In this document: positions 7,902 through 13,691 of the stretch, one piece after another
Position numbering within the stretch: the first letter of the stretch is position 1
Layout of the letters: each line of letters begins with the position of its first letter
Source: JAVBJN01 sp031546985
Lineage (GTDB): Bacteria > Bacteroidota > Bacteroidia > Chitinophagales > Chitinophagaceae
Assembly (NCBI GenBank): GCA_031546985.1
Contig: JAVBJN010000074.1
Span: 1 to 25,908, forward strand
DNA length: 25,908 nt
Reading direction: 5' to 3'
Program-made: the position numbers and the translations under genes
The notes under the pieces: model-generated
What the model was told of the DNA's origin: nothing
What the model saw: only the letters and a program-made list of their open reading frames with translations
Database searches by the model: none

Positions 7902-8321
7902 TTAACCGTAGTAGGTAAAGGAACAGTGGAGGAGATAAAGCGGTTGGGAGCCATGCCGGTCGGGCGGTGGGTTCGGAAATTCCGAAACCGGTTTTTCCGC
8001 CATTTCGATGGGTTGGTTCCATATAAAGAAAGCCGGAGGTGTAGCCTCTGGCATCCATTTTACAGCAGGTTTGGCCAAGGTAAGCTGGCTGGCATGTTGT
8101 TGCGCCTGCGATACTTTGTAAGATACTACCTTGTTTTCGCAGCAATGGTCTGTTTCCTCGTCGGCGGTAATATTGGCGCCATCGGCACAGCCACAGGCAT
8201 CGGCAGCAGCATAGATATTCCAGCTGGCCAGTTCATCGCCACAATAATGGGTATTGACCACCACCCCGGCGCTGGCCGCCAGGTAGATCATGAGCATTAA
8301 TATGGTGAGTATGCGTTTCAA
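7902..8321 (-). CDS. HYC_CC_PP family protein
   Basis: 139 aa starting with TTG at 8321 (read as MKRILTILMLMIYLAASAG, a signal peptide much like that of the HMA protein); no ATG upstream fits. The three namesake motifs are present: HYC at residues 25-27, CC at 60-61 (DHCCENK), and the proline run in EFPNPPPDRHG near the C terminus. There is also CGC at 43-45. The family is uncharacterised. Its cysteine and histidine content and its constant company with HMA proteins and TonB receptors suggest extracytoplasmic metal binding. Here it heads the three-gene minus-strand cluster. The promoter probably lies within 40 nt of the start codon. Confidence 0.82.
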   Translation of the reverse strand: MKRILTILMLMIYLAASAGVVVNTHYCGDELASWNIYAAADACGCADGANITADEETDHCCENKVVSYKVSQAQQHASQLTLAKPAVKWMPEATPPAFFIWNQPIEMAEKPVSEFPNPPPDRHGSQPLYLLHCSFTYYG

Positions 8322-8327
8322 GTGATG

Positions 8328-8360
8328 TAAAAATACACTATTCTGTTGTTTAAAATCAAA
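8328..8360 (-). promoter_or_regulatory. Candidate promoter of the HYC_CC_PP/HMA/receptor cluster
   Basis: On the minus strand TTTG (8360-8357) is followed after 21 nt by TATTTTTA (8335-8328), seven of eight positions of TAnnTTTG. The predicted start of transcription is within a few nt of the TTG start codon. The -33 box lies inside the hairpin at 8354-8388. Confidence 0.35.
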
Positions 8361-8388
8361 AGCCGCATTCGAAATGCGGCTTTTGATT
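8354..8388. terminator. Terminator-like hairpin upstream of the metal cluster
   Basis: A perfect 16-bp stem (AATCAAAAGCCGCATT / AATGCGGCTTTTGATT) with a 3-nt loop. It lies between divergent genes where no upstream gene needs terminating. On the minus strand TTTT follows the stem, 33 nt before the HYC_CC_PP start. Confidence 0.6.
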
Positions 8389-8684
8389 CTTTACTGCGGT
8401 TGTTTGGCGAAGAAACTTCTAAATGGTCATGTGTTGTTTGGTAATTCAAAAGTACGGTAGAATCTGGCGTTTCGGTGGCAAAATGAGCAGATGAGGAACT
8501 TGCGCGGATAAGTGGTAGTGTCTGGTGAGTAAGTGTAATAATTAACAAAATATTAAGTGTTGCAACACGCTAAAACCCGCGTCCAGACATAACAATACCA
8601 TAACCTTGTTAACAATGAGGTAATGATTTGGCAACATACCGGTGATGCTGGTGGCGTTATTTTGTATTGTAAAATATATCAATC
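8389..8684. other. Intergenic region with two short palindromes
   Basis: Together with the hairpin just before it, this makes about 360 nt with no gene. It holds a 12-bp perfect palindrome, GTGTTGCAACAC (8557-8568), and a 10-bp one, TTGTTAACAA (8606-8615), about 120 and 70 nt before the next start codon. TTATTTTG about 20 nt before that ATG is a near-match to the -7 consensus. These could be promoter and operator elements for the genes to the right, but nothing confirms it. Confidence 0.35.
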
Positions 8685-8792
8685 ATGAAACAGCCTATCA
8701 ACAAGTTCAGAACCTGGATCAACGCAATTATTAAAAGGTCGTTCGGAAAGGTAAAGCTGACGTACGCAGAGACAGACCAGTTGTTTATCTAA
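8685..8792 (+). CDS. Possible 35-aa cationic microprotein upstream of the phosphoesterase gene
   Basis: An ATG at 8685 opens a 35-codon frame ending TAA at 8790-8792, 16 nt before the next start. The product is basic and amphipathic in its first 25 residues (MKQPINKFRTW, INAIIKRSFGKVK) and ends in a short acidic tail (YAETDQLFI). The spacing makes it look like the first cistron of the phosphoesterase-glycosyltransferase operon, as either a leader peptide or a small membrane-associated protein. I do not recognise a family. The open frame could be fortuitous, but the start position and tight spacing favour translation. Confidence 0.45.
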   Translation: MKQPINKFRTWINAIIKRSFGKVKLTYAETDQLFI

Positions 8793-8808
8793 TCCTTAAA
8801 TCCCCACG

Positions 8809-9657
8809 ATGGAGAAACGTAAAGTAGACATCGTAGTCCTCTCCGATCTGCACCTGGGCACTTACGGATGCCACGCCCGGGAACTACTGCAGTACCTCAA
8901 AAGCATTGACCCCAAAGTGCTGGTGCTCAATGGCGACATTATCGACATCTGGCAATTCAGCAAGCGCTACTGGCCGGCATCGCATATGCTGGTCGTGCGC
9001 CATATCCTGGGCCTGCTGGCTAAGGATGTGCCGGTATACTATATTGCCGGCAACCACGACGAGATGCTGCGCCGTTTTAAAGGCTTGCAGATTGGCTCGC
9101 TTAAGCTGAGCAATAAACTGATTCTGAGGCTTAACGGGCAAAAAGTCTGGATTTTTCACGGTGATGTGTTCGATGTAGTAATGCAACACTCCAAATGGCT
9201 CGCCAAGCTGGGCGCGGTGGGCTACGATACCCTTATCCTTATCAACCGGATGGTAAACTGGTTTAGCACCAAACTGGGCCGGGGCAAAGTTTCTTTATCG
9301 AAAAAGATCAAAAACGGGGTGAAAAGCGCCGTAAAGTTTGTAAACAACTTTGAACAGACTGCCTGCGAGATTGCCGCCGAAAAAGGATACGATGTGGTGA
9401 TATGCGGCCATATACACCACCCGGTAATGAAACATTTTGTAACCGGAAAAGGTACGGTACAGTACTACAACTCAGGCGACTGGATCGAGAACCTGAGCGC
9501 GCTGGAGTATAATGCCGGCGATTGGAAACTGTACCGCTACGCCGATGATATGCTGGCCCAAAGCATTGTGCTGGATGGTAAAAAGTACCGTAAGGTGAAA
9601 AACGAAGATCTCTTCTTTCAAATGATGCAGGAATTTAACATCAAACCTGCTGTATAA
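8809..9657 (+). CDS. LpxH-like metallophosphoesterase (UDP-2,3-diacylglucosamine diphosphatase family)
   Basis: 282 aa with all the calcineurin-like phosphoesterase motifs in order: D13-L-H15, G42-D43 (NGDIID), G81-N82-H83-D84, H117-G-D119 (IFHGDVFD) and GHIHHP near residue 205. These form a dinuclear metal site. The family includes LpxH, which cleaves UDP-2,3-diacylglucosamine to lipid X in lipid A synthesis at the inner membrane. The 'HLGTYGCHARELLQYL' version is a second LpxH-like group in Bacteroidota, so the exact substrate is uncertain and no symbol is given. The helical insert with WFSTKLGRGKVSLSKKIKNGV could bind membrane lipid. Its stop codon overlaps the next start (TAATG), implying coupling to the glycosyltransferase. 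Confidence 0.85.
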   Translation: MEKRKVDIVVLSDLHLGTYGCHARELLQYLKSIDPKVLVLNGDIIDIWQFSKRYWPASHMLVVRHILGLLAKDVPVYYIAGNHDEMLRRFKGLQIGSLKLSNKLILRLNGQKVWIFHGDVFDVVMQHSKWLAKLGAVGYDTLILINRMVNWFSTKLGRGKVSLSKKIKNGVKSAVKFVNNFEQTACEIAAEKGYDVVICGHIHHPVMKHFVTGKGTVQYYNSGDWIENLSALEYNAGDWKLYRYADDMLAQSIVLDGKKYRKVKNEDLFFQMMQEFNIKPAV

Positions 9658-10649
9658 TGCGCAAACCTAAAATACTGTACGCCATACAGGGTACGGGCAA
9701 CGGACACGTGGCCAGGGCCAGGGATATACTGCCCCGCCTCATGCAAAAGGCCGAGGTAGATATTCTTATGAGCGGTATACAGGCCGATGTGAGCCTGCCT
9801 TTTACGGTAAAGTACCGGTTTAAGGGCATGAGTTTCATTTTTGGCAAGCATGGTGGCGTAGATATGTGGGACACCTGGAAGCGGCTCGACTGCCTGCAAC
9901 TGTTTCGCGATATTAAAAGCATACCCATGCACCAGTACGACCTGGTGATCAGCGATTTTGAGCCCGTTAGCTGCTGGGCCTCGCGGTTTAAGAAAGTGCG
10001 TTGCATTGGCCTAAGCCACCAATATGCTGTTATCCACCCCGATGCACCCCGGCCCGCGCACGAAGATCTGCTGGGCAAGCAGGTACTGCACCACTATGCG
10101 CCGGTAAAAGAAGGCTTTGGCTTTCATTTTGAACGCTACGCCCCCGAAATTTTTACGCCCGTTATCCGCGATGAGGTGCGCCAGCTCACCCCCCGTACCA
10201 ATGGGCACTACACAGTGTACCTCCCTGCCTATGAAGATGCCGTGCTGCTGTCTTTCTTTAGCAGCTTTAATACTATACAGTGGGAAATTTTCTCCAAACA
10301 CAACAAAACCGAGGTAAAAACAGGCAATGTGTTTATACGCCCGGTAAGCAACGATTTGTTTTTGCAAAGCATGGCATCGGCCACCGGTGTGCTGTGCGGA
10401 GCCGGTTTTGAAACCCCTGCCGAGGCTTTGTTTATGAATAAGCAACTTATGGTGGTGCCCATGAAGGGCCAGTATGAGCAGCACTGCAACGCTGCTGCAC
10501 TGGAAAGGATGGGTGTGCCCGTATTTCGCCATATTGGTGCAGATGCCAGAACGGTGGTGGCCGATTGGCTCAATGATCCGCGTGCGGTGGCTGTGCAGTA
10601 CCCCGATGAGACCGATGCATTGCTCGATCGTATTGTTTCTTCCATTTAA
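9657..10649 (+). CDS. Glycosyltransferase, GT-B fold (GT28/GT1-like)
   Basis: 330 aa. The N-terminal motif AIQGTGNGHVARARDILPRL has the glycine-rich nucleotide-sugar glycosyltransferase loop (GxGxGHxxR) of MurG/UGT-type enzymes. The C-terminal half has CGAGFETPAEALFMNKQLMVVPMKGQYEQ, which matches the donor-binding GGxxTxxEAL and Q-containing motif of the GT-B fold. It overlaps the LpxH-like gene by 1 nt (9657), so the two products are probably made together and act on the same substrate, most likely a lipid-linked sugar at the cytoplasmic face of the inner membrane. The acceptor is unknown. It is shorter than MurG-type enzymes but has both half-domains. Confidence 0.82.
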   Translation: MRKPKILYAIQGTGNGHVARARDILPRLMQKAEVDILMSGIQADVSLPFTVKYRFKGMSFIFGKHGGVDMWDTWKRLDCLQLFRDIKSIPMHQYDLVISDFEPVSCWASRFKKVRCIGLSHQYAVIHPDAPRPAHEDLLGKQVLHHYAPVKEGFGFHFERYAPEIFTPVIRDEVRQLTPRTNGHYTVYLPAYEDAVLLSFFSSFNTIQWEIFSKHNKTEVKTGNVFIRPVSNDLFLQSMASATGVLCGAGFETPAEALFMNKQLMVVPMKGQYEQHCNAAALERMGVPVFRHIGADARTVVADWLNDPRAVAVQYPDETDALLDRIVSSI

Positions 10650-10651
10650 CA

Positions 10652-10664
10652 TTACCTTAGGTAA
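10652..10664. repeat. Short palindrome before the beta-barrel gene
   Basis: TTACCT-T-AGGTAA, just after the glycosyltransferase stop and 41 nt before the next start. There is no T run. It could be an operator, or chance. Confidence 0.3.
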
Positions 10665-10704
10665 CTTAATACCAGCCATGCCGATTTACTACTGAATGTA
10701 AATC

Positions 10705-11394
10705 ATGGTTATGAAAAAAATCAACATTGCAGTTTTATGCATGGCAGGCGCCTTGCAAGCATCGGCACAGGAAAAGGCCCCTTCTACATGGTTTATGGAG
10801 GGTGGGCTCAAAAGCAATCTATTGGGTGGTGCCAATGGTTACCTTACGCTGCCGCGGCACACACAGTTTACCCCCTATTTTTCAATTGGCCGTATTGTGA
10901 ACAAGCGTTGGTGGCATAGTGTACAATTGACCCATATCAGCAGAAGTTCGGGTCCTATATGGGCAAACGGCGGCTTTTTAGCAACCAATCCGGGTAATGT
11001 TACATCCCTGATACCCATTAAGGGGCAGTTTGAAATGGGGCTTTCTTACCAGGGGGCTTATGAGCTTAACCATATGAGCCGCTCTAAGTTCCGGTTTCTT
11101 ATCGGAGGAGAACTGGCGGTTAATTACCAGAATGGCCTGGTGCGGGTGAACGATGAGTATGGCCGTGGAAACTGCGTGCTGCTAGAGGCCAGCATTGTGC
11201 CTAAGGTGATTTATAATATTAACAAGCGGGTATTCCTTACTGCGTCTTTGCCCATTAATGCAGCGCAGGTAAAAATGGGAGGTATGAAACAGTTTGATGC
11301 CAATGGATCGCAAACCAATACCTACTCCGGTATGGAAGGTGGTTTTAACGGTCCTGTGGTTGGCATCCGGTTGGGCATAGGTATTCGGTTTTAG
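10705..11394 (+). CDS. Outer-membrane beta-barrel protein of unknown function
   Basis: 229 aa from the ATG at 10705; the ATG at 10711 (MKKINIAVLCMAGALQASAQ) gives a cleaner signal peptide and is probably the true start. The mature part alternates polar and hydrophobic residues with aromatic belts (FTPYFSIGRIVNKRWWHSVQL, FEMGLSYQGAYEL, FRFLIGGELAVNYQNG). It ends in GPVVGIRLGIGIRF, a C-terminal Phe strand typical of BamA-dependent barrels. The size fits 8 to 10 strands. It is alone on its transcript, ahead of a terminator at 11430-11460. No family could be named. Confidence 0.72.
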   Translation: MVMKKINIAVLCMAGALQASAQEKAPSTWFMEGGLKSNLLGGANGYLTLPRHTQFTPYFSIGRIVNKRWWHSVQLTHISRSSGPIWANGGFLATNPGNVTSLIPIKGQFEMGLSYQGAYELNHMSRSKFRFLIGGELAVNYQNGLVRVNDEYGRGNCVLLEASIVPKVIYNINKRVFLTASLPINAAQVKMGGMKQFDANGSQTNTYSGMEGGFNGPVVGIRLGIGIRF

Positions 11395-11429
11395 CACATG
11401 GGTTTACAGATATTACAACAAGATCGAGG

Positions 11430-11460
11430 CCGGTTCCCTTCAGCAGGAGCCGGTTTTTTT
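11430..11460 (+). terminator. Intrinsic terminator of the beta-barrel gene
   Basis: CCGGTTCC / GGAGCCGG, an 8-bp stem with one G-U pair and an 8-nt loop, followed by seven T residues. It lies 36 nt after the stop codon. Confidence 0.85.
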
Positions 11461-11689
11461 GTGCGCAGCACCTTTTTTAGGTAACTATTTAGAGCAAAAA
11501 GTGGTCGAAAAGTGGTTTTGCACCCTGGTTGATAAGTTGAGTAATGGTATTTCAGGGTATTAAAAATATAAAATGGTATTAATTTGTAAAAAATACCTGT
11601 ATGTCTGCTACCTGGAAACCGCAGTGGCACAGGCTTGTAAAATGGACAAAAAGATGATAAACTATTGTTTGAAAAATATACGTAAATCC
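11461..11689. other. AT-rich intergenic spacer before the micropeptide promoter
   Basis: Together with the flanking terminator and promoter this is a gap of more than 400 nt between annotated genes. Only an unconvincing 18-codon frame (11601-11657) was found, and no repeat or RNA gene. Confidence 0.45.
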
Positions 11690-11720
11690 TTGTTTTTTCG
11701 ATAGTTAGCTTCTATATTTG
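11690..11720 (+). promoter_or_regulatory. Near-consensus Bacteroidota promoter for the micropeptide unit
   Basis: TTG (11690-11692), a 20-nt spacer, then TATATTTG (11713-11720), an exact match to TAnnTTTG at typical spacing. The predicted start is near 11726, giving an untranslated leader of about 85 nt before the first microORF. Arms ACTGG (11732-11736) and CCAGT (11770-11774) could fold the leader. Confidence 0.7.
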
Positions 11721-11810
11721 GTTTATTAGTCACTGGCGCCAACCTGATTGATCTGGGGTAAGCTGAAAACCAGTAAAAGAGTAAGCATAAACTCATCAAA
11801 ACCTGAAACC

Positions 11811-11870
11811 ATGACCATTAATCAAATTATCGACTTGCTGCAGGCTATGCTGCGTTCTCTGATCGGTTAA
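11811..11870 (+). CDS. 19-aa amphipathic micropeptide (copy A)
   Basis: ATG at 11811, TAA at 11868-11870; the product is MTINQIIDLLQAMLRSLIG. Polar residues at 4, 5, 8, 11, 15 and 16 fall on one face of an alpha helix; Ile, Leu and Met occupy the other. One Asp and one Arg give no net charge. Residues 3-19 align without a gap to residues 4-20 of the second microORF, with 6 identities and every hydrophobic or polar class preserved. The coding DNA differs clearly, which points to selection on the peptide. It follows a near-consensus promoter with a leader of about 85 nt. The peptide resembles phenol-soluble modulins or type I toxins such as TisB only in general character; no family is recognised. 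Confidence 0.6.
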   Translation: MTINQIIDLLQAMLRSLIG

Positions 11871-12054
11871 TCATTACCGGCATTGGTTATTCCCCTCTGT
11901 GGTTTTTAACACCACTAATGCCACATGGGGTTGTAGTATAAGATGCAGAGAACAACAAGCGAAAGCCGGCCTGTTAAGCACCGCTTTCGTTTACTCAACC
12001 GAATTGCCGACACTGTTCTGCAGCGTAGGCCTAACACTTTATAACCTAACTATC
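11871..12054 (+). other. Structured RNA segment between the two micropeptides
   Basis: There is no coding frame of note. GTGGT and ACCAC can pair across TTTTTAAC (11899-11915), inside outer arms GGCATT and AATGCC. The alternative pairing of CCCC..TGTGG with CCACATGGGG (about 11892-11940) would exclude the first fold. Further on, AAGCGAAAGC (11957-11966) pairs with GCTTTCGTTT (11983-11992) in a 10-bp stem with one G-U pair and a 16-nt loop. The last stem is terminator-like, but its T run is short. It could be an attenuator or a translation-control element. Confidence 0.45.
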
Positions 12055-12129
12055 ATGAACATCATCACAAACCTGCTTAACCTGGTAACGGGCCTGTTGA
12101 ACAGCCTGCTGGGTGGAATCCTCGGATAA
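12055..12129 (+). CDS. 24-aa amphipathic micropeptide (copy B)
   Basis: ATG at 12055, TAA at 12127-12129. The peptide begins MNIITNLLNLVT and ends SLLGGILG. Polar or small residues at 2, 5, 6, 9, 12, 13, 16, 17 and 20 make one helix face; Ile, Leu and Val fill the other. It carries no charged residue. Residues 4-20 align with residues 3-19 of copy A, and it adds a Gly-Ile-Leu-Gly tail after the shared glycine, creating a GG pair at 20-21. A longer in-frame reading from a GTG at 11899 is possible but runs through the structured region with unrelated composition. A strong terminator begins 25 nt after the stop. Membrane association is inferred from the helix. The function is unknown. Confidence 0.6.
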   Translation: MNIITNLLNLVTGLLNSLLGGILG

Positions 12130-12153
12130 TTTATCCCGAAAGGTTCAATAAAC

Positions 12154-12197
12154 AAAGAAGAGCCGTTCCTGCAACATGCGGGAACGGCTCTTCTTTT
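12154..12197 (+). terminator. Intrinsic terminator of the micropeptide unit
   Basis: A perfect 16-bp stem: AAAGAAGAGCCGTTCC (12154-12169) pairs with GGAACGGCTCTTCTTT (12181-12196), with an 11-nt loop and T-rich flank. It begins 25 nt after the 24-aa ORF. Confidence 0.88.
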
Positions 12198-12220
12198 GGG
12201 CTTATACCATACGTTCTAAA

Positions 12221-12247
12221 AAAGCCTCCGGACTATCCGGAGGCTTT
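12221..12247. terminator. Terminator of the TolC/adaptor operon
   Basis: AAAGCCTCCGGA-CTA-TCCGGAGGCTTT, a perfect 12-bp stem. The minus strand continues TTTAGAAC after the stem. It lies 38 nt past the adaptor stop and can also back up the plus-strand terminator. Confidence 0.85.
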
Positions 12248-12284
12248 GAAGTAGGTATACGTTAGAAACGTGATAGCATAGCGT

Positions 12285-13646
12285 TTATTTCGATGGCGTT
12301 TCGAACAGTTGGTCTTTGTTCACCTTATCTACTTTGGTGCCGTTTTTGAGCTCGCGCGATACGGCGCTGTAAGGGGCTATAATCACTTCATCTGCATCTT
12401 TCAACCCATCGGTGATCTCAATATAGTTATCATCCTGGATGCCGGTTTTAACCACACGGGTATATACTTTTTTGTCGGCAGTATTGTACACAAACACCAT
12501 TTCTTTATTGTCTTCCTGCTCGGTCTTGTGTTCTTTAGCTACTTCTGTTTTGCTTTTGTGTTTGCCAATGGTATCGGTAGCATTTTCGCGAATGGTTACC
12601 GCATTGATAGGCACAGCCATAGTACCCGCTTTGTGCTTGGTACGGATCTGCACCCTGGCCGACATGCTGGGTTTGAAAGGGAACTTGCCTTTGCCATTCA
12701 GCAGGTCGCTGTAAGAATCGGCCAGCAGGCGCACTTTAACGGTATAGTTGGTTACCTGGTCGGCATTGGCTGCAGCCGATACCGCAGAGGCATTGGTGCT
12801 GCTGTTGGCAATCTCGGTTACCAGTCCTTTAAATTTACGGTCGCCATAAGCATCTACCTGGATATAAGCGGTATCGCCCAGGTTTACTTTCTGAATATCG
12901 TTTTCGCCCACATCTACACGGGCCTCCATACTGTTGAGGTCGGCAATGCGCAGCATTTCGGTACCGGTCATTTGCGCGGTACCTACCACACGCTCACCTT
13001 TCTCTACTGCCAGCAGCGATACCACGCCATCCATAGAGGCAATGATGGTGGTACGGCGCAGGTTCTGGTTGGCTTCGCGCAGGGCAGCCTCGGAGCTTTC
13101 TACCCCAAAACGGCCGCCGGAGATGTTTTCTTTAGCCGCATTGTAGCTGGCCTGTGCGGTTTTAAACTGGGTCTCTGCCTGTTCAAATTCCGAAGCGGAA
13201 ACCACTTTGTCGCGGTACAGTTGCTTAAAGCGGTTGTAGTTAAGCTCTGCCTGGTCCAGCTGTGCTTTTTGCTGACCCAGCATAGCCGTATAGTTGCCTA
13301 CCGACGCCTGCGATTGCTTTACCGACGCCTGTGCACGTTCTACCGAAGAGGTATAAATATCGGGGTTAATGCGGGCCAGGATCTGACCCCTGTGCACCGA
13401 GTCGCCTTCTTTTACGTTCAGCTCCACGATCTCGCCCGATACATCGGAGCTTACTTTAACTTCTACCACCGGGTAGATCTTACCCGTAGCAGAAACGGTT
13501 TCCACAATATCGCGGCGGCTCACTTTTTCGGCAGCCACTTTGGTCAGGTTTTCTTTACCGATCACTCCGGTAGCCTTTAGAATAATAAGCAGTATAATAA
13601 AGGCAGCCAGGCCAAAAACAAGGTATCTAATTGATTTATTTTTCAT
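12285..13646 (-). CDS. HlyD/MacA-type periplasmic adaptor (membrane fusion protein)
   Basis: 453 aa. One N-terminal membrane anchor (YLVFGLAAFIILLIILKATG, about 9-28) is followed by the first lipoyl half (VSSDVSGEIVELNVKEGDSVHRGQILARI). A long coiled-coil hairpin rich in Gln, Ala and Glu spans about 100-205 (RAQASVKQSQASVGNY, KAQLDQAELNYNRFKQL). The second lipoyl half is TIIASMDGVVSLLAVEKGERV. Beta-barrel and membrane-proximal domains end near TVKVRLL and VPINAVTIRENATD. The coiled-coil length fits MacA-like adaptors of ABC efflux pumps. A lysine/glutamate-rich insert near residues 370-390 is unusual but probably a loop. It follows the TolC gene by 45 nt. No inner-membrane pump gene follows before the terminator, so the partner must lie elsewhere. 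Confidence 0.9.
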   Translation of the reverse strand: MKNKSIRYLVFGLAAFIILLIILKATGVIGKENLTKVAAEKVSRRDIVETVSATGKIYPVVEVKVSSDVSGEIVELNVKEGDSVHRGQILARINPDIYTSSVERAQASVKQSQASVGNYTAMLGQQKAQLDQAELNYNRFKQLYRDKVVSASEFEQAETQFKTAQASYNAAKENISGGRFGVESSEAALREANQNLRRTTIIASMDGVVSLLAVEKGERVVGTAQMTGTEMLRIADLNSMEARVDVGENDIQKVNLGDTAYIQVDAYGDRKFKGLVTEIANSSTNASAVSAAANADQVTNYTVKVRLLADSYSDLLNGKGKFPFKPSMSARVQIRTKHKAGTMAVPINAVTIRENATDTIGKHKSKTEVAKEHKTEQEDNKEMVFVYNTADKKVYTRVVKTGIQDDNYIEITDGLKDADEVIIAPYSAVSRELKNGTKVDKVNKDQLFETPSK

Positions 13647-13691
13647 CGCTGTTGTTTTCTGTTTTCACCAATGGTTATATCCGGATCGGGG

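Noticed and set aside
7812..8300. 162-codon plus-strand frame across the HYC_CC_PP gene
   Set aside because: It overlaps a recognised minus-strand family with its namesake motifs, and no promoter or terminator supports the plus frame.
11601..11657. 18-codon basic microORF upstream of the micropeptide promoter
   Set aside because: It lies upstream of the likely transcription start and has no similarity to the two peptides.
11899..12129. 76-codon GTG-started frame containing the 24-aa peptide
   Set aside because: The upstream part crosses the structured RNA and has mixed, cysteine-containing composition unlike the peptide; the internal ATG matches the paralogue.
12309..13580. 423-codon plus-strand frame opposite the adaptor gene
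   Set aside because: Antisense shadow of a clearly recognised HlyD/MacA-type protein.
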